64,000 bases of DNA from RYN-133 sp963708645 (lineage in GTDB: Bacteria > Actinomycetota > Actinomycetes > Mycobacteriales > Jatrophihabitantaceae): the NCBI GenBank assembly GCA_963708645.1, contig CAVPTA010000008.1, forward strand, positions 270,280 through 334,279. Reading direction: 5' to 3'. Below the pieces are notes generated by a model. That model was given only the letters and a program-made list of their open reading frames with translations, was not told the origin of the DNA and searched no databases. Made by a program: the position numbers and the translations under genes. The stretch's first letter is position 1; each line of letters opens with the position of its first letter. Positions 46,326 to 54,388 of the stretch are shown here, one piece after another.

Positions 46326-46731
46326 AGCCCAGCGGACGACGCCCGCCTCGAGCGCCGAGGCACGGGTCCGAGTGCGGGCGGCGGAAGCATATGTCGAGGT
46401 CGCCGAACTCGTTTTGATCGACGCTCACCGAACCGCGATGCCTGGCGTCGCCGCCTCCCTCGCAGTTCTGGCCGGCATCGCCGCATCAGATGCCATCTGC
46501 GCCGCCCGACTCAGCAAGATCCATCGCGGCGACGACCATCGTGCCGCGTCATCTTTGCTAGCCCAAGCCACCCCAGACGGGCGAAAGCTCTCGGCTGTGT
46601 TCCTTCGCCTAATCGATCTCAAAGACCAGGCGCACTACGGCGTTGTCGCGATTCCAGCCGCAAGATCACGAACGACGGTGAAGTGGGCCCGTCAACTCAC
46701 GGAGCGAGCCCGTGAGGAAGTGGATCGCTAA
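46318..46731 (+). CDS. HEPN-like protein, candidate toxin of the MNT pair
   Basis: A 137-residue all-helical protein (AEAYVEVAELVLIDAHR, ASDAICAARLSKIHRGDDHRAA, RLIDLKDQAHYGV). The general shape and the DQAHY block suit HEPN RNases, but the exact Rx4-6H motif is not clear. It overlaps the nucleotidyltransferase gene, so the two form a likely toxin-antitoxin or phage-defence module. Confidence 0.7.
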   Translation: MPRAQRTTPASSAEARVRVRAAEAYVEVAELVLIDAHRTAMPGVAASLAVLAGIAASDAICAARLSKIHRGDDHRAASSLLAQATPDGRKLSAVFLRLIDLKDQAHYGVVAIPAARSRTTVKWARQLTERAREEVDR

Positions 46732-46873
46732 CCGTCGCCTCGCGAGCGTGCAGATCGCCGAGTATGGCGTTGACCGTAACGATTGGCCGACGTCGCAAGC
46801 GCCGTGTTATGCGCGGCTTCGGCCCCGGACAATCGGCATGACGGGCAGTGCTCAACGTGCGCCGTCAGGAAAC

Positions 46874-48429
46874 CTAGATCAACGACTGGGCGACGGCGAC
46901 GAGCTTCGTAGTTCGCTCCTCTGCGAAGGTTGACCAGTCATCACTGAAGAGCGAGGCCGGGCAAAGTGCCCTATCGAGGATTAGGGTCGTCTTAGCGGCA
47001 GGCATCTTCGCCTTGTACTTGCTCGGGGCGTCACCACCAAGTTTCTTGTTGTCCGCAGCGGAGATGATCGCAAAGTTCACCAAAGAGTTAATTCACGGTT
47101 CGTCAGGCTCTCACGGAGAAATGCCCGAGGCATCAAGTGATGGAACTCGTTCCGGTTGTAGCTCTGTAGCACCGTCGACAGAGTCACCGGGTTGCCGGAC
47201 ACAAAGCTCAGCGGGTTCTGTTGGGCCAGCATGAGCACGAATGTGCGCGTGTTGACCGACCCGACGTTGAAAGTCTGATCGAAGAAGTCGGCGTCGACCG
47301 ACGCGGCAAAGCCGGCCAGGTTGCTCTCCCGGGTCCCGTCGCGGAGGGCCGCCGCCTCCTCGATGTCCCTGTTCAAGTTGCGGATGACGCCGGCGCTGTA
47401 TCTACGGGCGAAGCATGCGCGCCAGAACCACCGTTCTAGAAGTTCGCGCTGAGAGTCGGTCACAGAGGCGGTCGGCCTGGCGAAGAACACGCACAACGGA
47501 ACGAGCGCCGCCGCGTATGGCAGGTTTCCAAGCGACTCGATCTTGAAGTTCTTGCGGAGGAAGTCGATGGCTCCGCGGATTCCGTGTGAAATATCGTCGA
47601 ACCGGTCTCGGACCTCGCTGCCTTTCAGGTTAATGAAGGCGGTGGGCGATGCATCACCTCCTACGACAGCGGAGCAGCAGCGCAGGAGCAGGTTGCTGTC
47701 TTCGCCCACAGCGCCAACCCATGCGGTTCCAGCTCAGCGGCGAGTTCGGTGAACCGTTCCTGGAGGTCGAAGTCCTCGCTCCACGTCCATGCAGTGAGCA
47801 GCTGGAAGACATCGAGGTCAACGCCCATACGGTTGACCCGCTCAAACACGATGGCGACCTTGCCGCGGTCGTCCGTCGCGATCTCCTGCGTGGGGATGGC
47901 GGCCTCCTTGAAGATCGACTGAACGGCATCGATCTGCAAGGCCTGACCCTCGCCCAATCCCTCGGTCGCCTGCCGGTATCCAGCTACGTCGAAGAGCGTC
48001 TTGATCGGAAGTGTCGGCCTGGCTCGACATCGTCCGTCGACAACGCGAGGAACTGACTCTCTTGGAGGTCTGCGTCAGCGTCCATGTCGAAGTAGATCTG
48101 CGTCCAGGAGTCATCACCGGTCGGCTCGAGTTCAGACTGAAACACGCCGAATATCGAAGTGATGCGTTGCTGCCCATCCAGGACGTAATCGACCGGGTAG
48201 TCCGGGTCGCCGTCGGGGAGCTCGAAGGGCCCAAGTGCGCGCTCGGCGTTCAACTTCTCCTTCGTGCGCCACAGGATGACGGCGCCGAACGGGTAGCCCT
48301 TGTAGATCGAGTCCATCAGGAACGCGACGCGTTCCGCGTCCCGACGAAACCGCGCTGGAACGCTGGGATCCTGATTGCACCCGAGGTGACTTGCTCAATC
48401 AGCCTGCGTATCGATAGCCCTGTCGCCAC
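46874..48429 (-). pseudogene. DUF262/DUF1524 GmrSD-like restriction protein (about four frameshifts)
   Basis: Corrected length about 518 residues. The DUF262 part has IPAFQRGFV and the DGQQR motif (YVLDGQQRITS); the DUF1524 HNH-like part has YNRNEFHHLMPRAFL and LVNFAIISAADNKKLGGD. Such proteins act as type IV modification-dependent nucleases or related anti-phage systems, with nucleotide hydrolysis in DUF262. GTG 48429 follows GGAGG. The frame breaks near 48,320, 47,960, 47,700 and 47,085; each looks like a one-base loss. Either dead or misread. Confidence 0.78.
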
Positions 48430-48991
48430 TGTTCCTCCCCTGGTCGGCCTGCCCCACCATCCTCCCAGGAAGCAGCGTGCAGGACGGTGCTCGGGTCGGA
48501 CGGCTTCTTTGGCGTTATCGACTGCACAGCCAGGTCTTGGGCGACCAACACGTCCCAGCCATTCTGGTTCGGTGCTACGGCCGAGTACCGGGCTGGATAG
48601 GCCCCAGCAAGGGCTAGTGAGTCAACCTTGTCGCGGGCATCGCGCAGGCTTACAATCCGACGTACCGGCCATTTAGCGAGCCGTGCGTCTACTTATCTCA
48701 TCTCAAGGTTTGCCGCCACGCGACTTGAGACTTTAATAAGGAGCTTTCAAATGCCAAAGTAGCAATCTAGGCTCCACGAGTCAAACATTGAGTTTGACAT
48801 AGCGGGAAAGCACCTTGATGGGCACCATTCTGCCCAAAATTAGGCCGCCGCCTTTGAAATCACGCCTCGGACGCCGTCCGGGGCGATTCGCTTTCTGGGG
48901 GCCAGATTCCCTCGTCGTCTTATCTCTCAACCGATGACTACCACATCGAAATGAAGGTGCGTGCTGGCACGTACCTGTACCCAGTTATGCC
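48430..48991. other. Region without a convincing gene
   Basis: Relatively AT-rich. It holds a three-codon ORF (ATG CCA AAG TAG at 48751) behind a good AAGGAG, a small hairpin TCAAAC-ATTGA-GTTTGA at 48781-48797, and a stronger stem at about 48867-48886 (GCCTCGGACG/CGTCCGGGGC) that may terminate transcription. No longer reading frame looks coding. Confidence 0.5.
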
Positions 48992-49150
48992 CTACGTCAG
49001 CGAAACACAGTGCAATGAGAGGAGCGGGCGATGCAATCGAGCGATCAGTCGCCCGACAAGCAAGACGCCGATGCCGGTGATGAGTGTCAGCGCGACGACC
49101 CAGCAGAGCCGAACGAGGCGGGATCGAACGACCGTCTCCGGATGAGGGTT
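48992..49150 (-). CDS. Possible small membrane protein
   Basis: The minus strand encodes RLVRLCWVVALTLITGIGVLLVGRLIARL, a plausible single transmembrane helix with positive flanks, ending LHCVSLT. The start is not clear (between about 49,130 and 49,216). No family recognised. It partly overlaps another possible gene on the plus strand. Confidence 0.3.
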   Translation of the reverse strand, partial: NPHPETVVRSRLVRLCWVVALTLITGIGVLLVGRLIARLHRPLLSLHCVSLT

Positions 49151-49311
49151 CGCGCTGGCTCCGCAAGCTGGCTGCCAACTCCGCTCTCCTCGGTGCTGTT
49201 TGGAAAGGTCTGCCAACGCCGATCAAGGTGCTCGGTATGGGTTTAGCTGTCGGAGCCGCCACCCGCTGGGGCGTGCCGCACAGCTGGATCCACACGATTG
49301 AGGGTCCTTAG
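49084..49311 (+). CDS. Possible small protein
   Basis: Ends LRKLAANSALLGAVWKGLP and VLGMGLAVGAATRWGVPHSW: an amphipathic or membrane-associated 50-75 residue peptide. Start not certain; the first 25 residues look out of frame. Unknown function. Confidence 0.35.
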   Translation: MSARRPSRAERGGIERPSPDEGSRWLRKLAANSALLGAVWKGLPTPIKVLGMGLAVGAATRWGVPHSWIHTIEGP

Positions 49312-49376
49312 CAAATGAACACACGAGACAGCCGTGGGCGGCAGGATTGCCCGCCGCCCACGACCTCGTGCGACGG

Positions 49377-49589
49377 TCAGCCCTTTTCGGTGACCGTGGT
49401 GTTCGGATGACGCGCCGCTGTCGCACCCGTCACGAAGTGACCCGTGATCGCACTGCGGTGGTGCGTCCCCTTGCTGTGGTTGGCACCGCTCTCGACGACG
49501 CTCGTCCGCGGATGACGTGCCGCGGCCGCTCGAGAGACGTACCGACCCGTGACAGCTGAGCGGGCGTGCCCGCCTCGGCCCTTTGCCAT
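49377..49589 (-). CDS. Small two-repeat protein (RSAVTGRYVSRAAAARHP family)
   Basis: 70 residues, starting MAKGRGGHARSAVTGRYV at ATG 49589 behind GGAGGG. Two tandem copies of about 25 residues (RSAVTGRYV...RHPRTSVVE and RSAITGHFV...RHPNTTVTE). From memory, proteins with this repeat are common on actinobacterial plasmids, phages and integrative elements; function unknown. Third gene of a likely operon with the two upstream genes. Confidence 0.78.
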   Translation of the reverse strand: MAKGRGGHARSAVTGRYVSRAAAARHPRTSVVESGANHSKGTHHRSAITGHFVTGATAARHPNTTVTEKG

Positions 49590-49757
49590 TTGAACCCTCC
49601 AAGGGTTCTCGTGCAGTGGCTCGTCGAGTAAGGTCAACAGTTGCTGAGACGTGCTGGCCTTCGATTCGCTACTGCGGATTGCGGGCCACACTTCTGTCTG
49701 GCCCCATCCGGTTCCCTGGTTGGACCCGGACGACTCGGTATATGCACGCTTTCGGCT

Positions 49758-49925
49758 TTACCCCCCAGATCTTGTTCGTCGACTCTGGGCGGCGCGCCGA
49801 GCCGCCTCGGATCGAGCGACGATCTTCATGGCGTCCGCGCGCGAGACCGACCGCCTGGCGGCCCGCGCGCTGGCGGTCCCGAACGAGCTTCGGTTGACCT
49901 TCGTGACGATGCTGCTTCTACTCAT
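49758..49925 (-). CDS. 55-residue basic protein coupled to the HTH gene
   Basis: MSRSSIVTKVNRSSFG... through RADAMKIVARSEAARRAA to a TAA stop. Its ATG overlaps the stop of the sigma-like gene (ATGA), giving good support despite the small size. Arg/Ala/Ser-rich, probably helical; no family recognised. Confidence 0.6.
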   Translation of the reverse strand: MSRSSIVTKVNRSSFGTASARAARRSVSRADAMKIVARSEAARRAAQSRRTRSGG

Positions 49926-50713
49926 GCGAGTTTCCTTGCTTCAAGTCGATCCCTCTCGTTAGCGATCATTCGGTGGACTGCGTGTGGGGTAACGCCGAGC
50001 ACGTCTGCGATCTCAGACTGCTTCCAACCTTCGAACCTCTTCCGCATTGCGAAGCGCACGCGCGGATCCTTGATCGACGCGAAAGCACGCTCGGCAGTGA
50101 CGGCAGCGATCGCCTGCCGGTCCGTGTGGTCGTGGTTCAGACCGAGTTCCGTTAGGAAGTTGTCGTCGTCTGTGACATGGTCGGCGAAGCGTCGCTCTTT
50201 CTTCCACCAAGTGCGGTAGACGCCTCCGAAGCGAATCAAGCACTGGCCGATGAAGTATGTCCGGAGGGTGGCGCCCCGCTTGTGATCCCACTTCTTCTTC
50301 ATCAAGATGTCGTCCCGGAAGTGCACCAGCGCGAGCGCGACCGTCTCGTTGGCCAGCTCCTCGATCTCGTCGACCTCGAAAGGCCGTTCGAGCGTCGGCG
50401 GCATCCCCTTTACGTTTTGTTCCTTGCAGCGCGCATAGATGAGACCACGGCGCATCCAGCCGCTCATCACGGCGAGCCCGTACCGGGCCAGCTCGGTTGA
50501 GAAGTAGTCCCAGTCGGCACCCTTGAAGCCTGCGAGTGCCAGGTCATTGACGAGTTCGTAGTCGGCTGCAAGGCGGTCCAGACGGTCGGCCAGCTCTCGG
50601 TCGATGCCGTCGAGCCACTCGAGCGGGACGGAGTCTTCGGCATCGTCCTCCCGTTGTACCCGCATGCTGGAGGAGCCGGCGCGCGCCGGCCTGCGCGGTG
50701 GCTCGGAAGCCAT
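49922..50713 (-). CDS. Sigma-like helix-turn-helix protein of mobile elements
   Basis: A 263-residue protein with a sigma-region-2-like segment (ALVHFRDDILMKKKWDHKRGATLRTYFIGQC) and a C-terminal region-4-like HTH (VRFAMRKRFEGWKQSEIADVLGVTPHAVHRMI). Proteins of this layout are, as I recall, found on actinobacterial integrative elements. ATG 50713 follows GGAGGG. It probably controls transcription of the element; whether it is a true sigma factor is uncertain. Confidence 0.75.
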   Translation of the reverse strand: MASEPPRRPARAGSSSMRVQREDDAEDSVPLEWLDGIDRELADRLDRLAADYELVNDLALAGFKGADWDYFSTELARYGLAVMSGWMRRGLIYARCKEQNVKGMPPTLERPFEVDEIEELANETVALALVHFRDDILMKKKWDHKRGATLRTYFIGQCLIRFGGVYRTWWKKERRFADHVTDDDNFLTELGLNHDHTDRQAIAAVTAERAFASIKDPRVRFAMRKRFEGWKQSEIADVLGVTPHAVHRMIANERDRLEARKLA

Positions 50714-51438
50714 AACGTGCCCTCCATCGGGAAGTGCGACCGACTTCGTCGGTGGCTCTTCCCTTATATGAGGGGTAGCCCGATTTCCCCCAAACAAATT
50801 TCAAGGTCTTTTCGGACGCCGCTGTCCCGCCACCGATTGTCTCGCAGAGCGGGTGACAGACACCCGGCTCACGACCGTCGGCATGTCGACGGCACAACGG
50901 TACGCAGGTGTGGCAATTGGCCAGCGCAGGACCTGACGCCGAGCGCGTGACCTCGGCCGAACTCGCACCGGGATCAGCAGCGTCGGGTGGTTTGGCTTCC
51001 AGCCCCACGAGCACAGCGGCCAGGTTGAGCATCTGACCCATGACGCAGTCCACCCTGGTGGTAGCGACCGTCAACATTTGGCCTACGCGTCGATCACGCG
51101 CGATGTGAACGGAGTAGCCACGGCGGCGACGGGGGGTGTGACCGGAAGGGGTGGCTGGTTCGACACCGTGAGCACGGCATTTCCCGGCGCAATCGGTGTC
51201 TTTCACGTCAGCTACCTCGGGTCTACGACCAGGACGGTACCGAGGCCCGTGACTCGAGAATCCATCGCAGGAGCGGTGACGGCGCAGCCGGCGCTCACAG
51301 TGCGTAAGTGAGCATCACCGACGTTCCGGTGGCGTACTCCCGGTTGACGCGCAATCCGCAGACTGCCGCAACCATGTCTGCCAACGCATATCGATTCATC
51401 TGAGCGCAAGAGCGGGAGCCACTCGGTCGCGCATATCG
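50714..51438. other. Region without a convincing gene, left of the IS110 element
   Basis: Several frames are open but none has a family match or good codon pattern. A 34-residue peptide (MNRYALADMVAAVCGLRV...) on the minus strand near 51,300-51,400 is one possibility. It contains the right target flank of the insertion element at 51434-51440, and the 10-base CGCATATCGA there recurs at 51385-51394. Confidence 0.45.
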
Positions 51439-51452
51439 AGGCCTCTTTGGTG

Positions 51453-52652
51453 TCAAGTGCTGCGTGATGATCGTTTCGGCGTCGGCGGCTGACGTGTCGG
51501 GCTGGCGGTCGTAGGCTTCGTGGTGACCCGGGAGTGGCTTGTCCGAAGAGCTGGTTGTTCGGGGTGTGAGCCGGCCGCGCTGGAGACAGAGTCGTTCCCC
51601 GATTGCCCTCCCGGGTCCTCCTCGTTCGAGCGCTGGGCGTCGGCGATGAGGTGGGTGTAGATGTTGTCGCTGATCTTGCGTTTGAGCGCGCGCAGCGCGG
51701 ACTTGTGTTTCATGCCTTGGGCGATCTTGCGGTCGTAGTAGATCCGCCCGGTGGTGTCGCGGTATCGGATCTGGGACAGCGCCGCCATGTGGATGGCGTG
51801 GTTCATCTGCCGGTTCCCACGACGGGACAACCGCTGGACGTTGTTGTTGCCCGAGGACACGTCGATGGGTGCGGTGCCGTTGTAGGCGGCGAACCGGTCG
51901 CGGGTGGGGAAGCGGCGCACGTCGCCGACGTGACCGAGCACGGTCGCGGCGACGATGGGGCCGACGCCGTAGATGTCGGTGATGCTGGTCTTGGATGCGG
52001 CGACGATGCGGGTGATCCGGTTCTTCGTCGACCGGCGTTGCTCGGCAACGGTGCGCAATTCCTCGAGTAGCTCGTAGGCCAGCTCGAGACGAGCCGTGTC
52101 AGTGGCGCCGTGCGGAGTGATGTCGGCCAGAGCCTGATCTGCTTGTCCGGCAGTGATTTCCTTGCCGAACCCGCCGGGCACCAGTTCACAAAGCACCGCG
52201 TGCAGCCGGCACGCGATCCGATTGTGCGCGCGGCTCAGATCGCGGTATCGGCGAGCCCAGATCTTGATCACCGCGGCCTGATCCTCGACGGTGACTGTTC
52301 GGACATCGGGCGAGCGCAGGGCCGCGATCGCCACCGAACGGGCGTCGTTCGGATCGTTCTTGTTCGCCTGGCCGGTGTTGAGCAGACGCACCCGCGCAGC
52401 GAGCTTGGGCTGCACGTCCAAGACGCGTTCACCGGCGGCGAGCAGCTGTTGAGCAAGCAGATGACCCAGACCGCCAGCACCCTCGATCGCCCAACTGCGA
52501 TCGGGCCAGCGAGCAGCCCACTGCAGCAACCCGTCGACCTGACCGACCGCCGCCCGCACTCGGAGCTGGCCAAGCTTCGTCTCACTCGCATCCAGCGCGA
52601 GCGCCGTGTGTGATCCCTTGTGCGGATCGATACCGATCATCACCCCAGACAC
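51453..52652 (-). CDS. IS110-family transposase (DEDD recombinase)
   Basis: A 399-residue recombinase. The RuvC-like DEDD domain shows MIGIDPHKGSH (D), WAIEGAGG (E) and KNDPNDARS (D, D). The C-terminal Tnp domain shows YGVGPIVAATVL and the serine-containing APIDVSSGNNN. GTG 52652 is chosen because AGGAGG stands 6 bases upstream; ATG 52640 is also possible. In this family a bridge RNA made from the noncoding end directs both donor and target recognition. The gene appears intact. Confidence 0.92.
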   Translation of the reverse strand: MSGVMIGIDPHKGSHTALALDASETKLGQLRVRAAVGQVDGLLQWAARWPDRSWAIEGAGGLGHLLAQQLLAAGERVLDVQPKLAARVRLLNTGQANKNDPNDARSVAIAALRSPDVRTVTVEDQAAVIKIWARRYRDLSRAHNRIACRLHAVLCELVPGGFGKEITAGQADQALADITPHGATDTARLELAYELLEELRTVAEQRRSTKNRITRIVAASKTSITDIYGVGPIVAATVLGHVGDVRRFPTRDRFAAYNGTAPIDVSSGNNNVQRLSRRGNRQMNHAIHMAALSQIRYRDTTGRIYYDRKIAQGMKHKSALRALKRKISDNIYTHLIADAQRSNEEDPGGQSGNDSVSSAAGSHPEQPALRTSHSRVTTKPTTASPTRQPPTPKRSSRST

Positions 52653-52683
52653 TCCGAACCTCCTCCTACGACCGGATGTGAAG

Positions 52684-52860
52684 GTCGCGGCGGGCATGTC
52701 TGATTTCAGATCGACTGTTCGCGCCTCTTTCGAGCCACACCGCGACGAAATGCGACAGGCCGGCACCTCGATAAATAGCCAGACCAAGTAGTCGGCAGAC
52801 GGTTAACGAGCCAGCCTGTCGCACCCCTCGGACGCTACGACCGAAGCCGTCGGTCCGTCA
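52684..52860 (-). ncRNA. Predicted IS110 bridge RNA
   Basis: In sense order on the minus strand: a 5' stem-loop (52856-52830); a target loop closed by a 10-bp stem (TGCGACAGGC/GCCTGTCGCA, 52823-52814 with 52760-52751) holding GTTAACCGTCTG (52807-52796) and TATCGAGG (52773-52766); then a donor loop closed by GTCGCGG/CCGCGAC (52746-52740 with 52690-52684) holding AAAGAGGC (52730-52723) and AATCAG (52705-52700). The first equals the left flank, the second is complementary to the right flank, the third equals the right end, and the fourth is complementary to the core plus left end. This is the architecture described for IS621. Confidence 0.78.
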
Positions 52861-52871
52861 TCAAGTCTCAA

Positions 52872-53711
52872 TCAGACGGTTAACAGTGCGGGCACGGCCA
52901 CGGTGCCGACCTGAGCGATCCGGGCCAGGTCGTTGCGAAGCAGGTCCACGATCATCACGTTCTCGGCACGGTCCTTCGCCGACGAACGAAGTGCGGCGGC
53001 AGCGGCCTCGTCTTCGTCGGGCCACCGGCCACGCCGCGCCGTGCCCTTCATCGGACGAGTGGTGATCGTCGAGTCGGTGATGTCGAAGAAGAGCTCTGGG
53101 GAGCACGATGAAATGTCGAACTCCTCGGTGCGGATGAACGCGTTGTACCGGCCGCGTTGTGCCAGCGCCATTTGCGTGTACAACGCGAATGGGTCATCGG
53201 TGCCGTCCGTGGCCAACGGAGCCGTCAGGTTCACCTGGTAGTAGTCGCCCGCGGCGATGCCTGCACGGATAACGTCGACAACGCGTTGGTGCCACTGGCG
53301 CGATCGCTCCAGCTGCCATGGAGGCGTCTGATCGGATGGGTTCGCGTCGACGTCGAACCTCAGCGGAGCAACTGGCCGTCGATCGGCGAACACGCCGAAC
53401 CAGGCCAGCGGGAGATGTTCGAGGAAGTGACCCACAGGCCAACCGGCGACCCGTAGCCCGCCTCCGAGTCCGGCCGATGCCTCGTACGACACGAACCCGG
53501 CGACGTGGTGACCCTGGCGCGCGGCCGCTTCGACGCGCCGCAGTGTCTCGGGCACATCGGCGGCTCGCGAGCACGTCAACATCTCAATCGGATCGGTGAG
53601 AGTGAACGCGACGCCGTCGACAAGATCGTCGAAACGCGCCGACACGACTTCGCCAGCCGTGCCGCCGCCCCCGTCAGTGCTCACCGCCGAAGGAGAAATG
53701 CGCGGCAGCAC
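52872..53711 (-). pseudogene. pabB: Aminodeoxychorismate synthase component I (PabB), cut short at the IS110 insertion
   Basis: 279 residues of a chorismate-binding enzyme: the N-terminal domain plus the start of the catalytic part (QVNLTAPLAT, SCSPELFFDI, TRPMKGTARRGR, KDRAENVMIVDLLRNDLARI). Homology stops after VPALLTV, exactly at the CT core of the IS110 element; about 150 residues with the remaining active-site motifs are missing. GTG 53711. It cannot be functional as it stands. Confidence 0.85.
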
Positions 53712-54161
53712 ACGCCTAGAGCCAACGGTTGCCTCCGACGCTGATGAAGATCACCACCAGGTGCGGCGACGGCATGATCGCAGGGTTGAAGGAAGCCTGC
53801 TGGTCAAGGGCCGCGGCGGCGAAGCTGTTGCGGATGAGCCGGGTCCGAGCCGACACGACCGTCGTCCTGCCGGAGGTGCGTATCCGACCGACTCCGGGCT
53901 GCTGGCGGGTTGCACACTAACTTATGCAGAATATAGTCTGCAAGTATCCGACGGACCCGCGCCTATGGACTGGCCTTTCCGGGTGATCCCGGACATAACC
54001 GATCGCCACAAGCATCTCTTCTCACGCATGCAGGGCAGGATCACGCTCAGGGAGCGGCGGGCAGGCCGTCCCGTCCGCGCCAGCATGCTGGCTCTGTGAG
54101 ACGGCGGACATCGGCCACCTGGCGGATGTCCGCGAGATGTCAGGCGGGCACGGTCACCGAG
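53712..54161. other. Region without a clear gene, with a TGCAGA palindrome
   Basis: No convincing coding frame. The minus strand at about 53,720-53,830 can be read as TRLIRNSFAAAALDQQASF, reminiscent of the end of an adenosine deaminase, which is only a suggestion. An inverted repeat at 53925-53942 may be an operator. Confidence 0.4.
53925..53942. promoter_or_regulatory. Palindrome TGCAGA-ATATAG-TCTGCA
   Basis: Perfect 6-bp arms with an AT-rich centre, partly extended by ACTTA/AAGT outside. A candidate operator for a dimeric regulator upstream of 54162 or of the truncated pabB; no regulator can be assigned. Confidence 0.4.
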
Positions 54162-54347
54162 ATGGAAATCAACGTCATCCTCGAGCGCACGGATCCCCCA
54201 GCGGGCCGGCTACGGGCGATCGGCACCATGCCGCTGGACTCGGAGGGTCCCAGCGACGAGGTTCGATTCGTCGGATGGCTGGGTCTACTGCGGGCATTGT
54301 CGGAGGTGATGGGAGCGCGAGACGCACCGGCTTCCCCCGAGCCCTGA
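54162..54347 (+). CDS. Small conserved hypothetical protein
   Basis: 61 residues, MEINVILERTDPPAGRL... through VRFVGWLGLLRALSEVMG. I have the impression that short proteins with this ERxxPPxGRL and FxGWLGLLRAL pattern are widespread in actinobacteria; function unknown. ATG 54162 after CACCGAG. It lies before the LuxR gene. Confidence 0.55.
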   Translation: MEINVILERTDPPAGRLRAIGTMPLDSEGPSDEVRFVGWLGLLRALSEVMGARDAPASPEP

Positions 54348-54388
54348 TCGGCCAGGCCGGGTGTCGGATGCCAGCTACGATATCGATC

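Larger units (their letters stand above)
51441..52873 (-). mobile_element. IS110-family insertion sequence, 1,433 bp, CT core
   Basis: Boundaries are deduced from the bridge-RNA guides: CT core dinucleotides (minus strand) lie at 52874-52875 and 51439-51440, the left end starts GATTGAGACTTG, and the right end finishes CACCAAAGAGGC. There are no terminal inverted repeats and no obvious target duplication apart from the core, as expected for IS110. It holds one transposase gene and a structured 5' noncoding region. Confidence 0.8.

Noticed and set aside
49651..49962. A 103-codon plus-strand frame antisense to the 55-residue gene
   Set aside because: The minus-strand frame has an ATGA overlap with a real gene, so the plus-strand frame is the weaker choice.
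50544..51206. A 220-codon minus-strand frame left of the IS110 element
   Set aside because: The left half overlaps the HTH gene in another frame, and the right half (Cys/Arg-rich) has no family match or ribosome-binding site.
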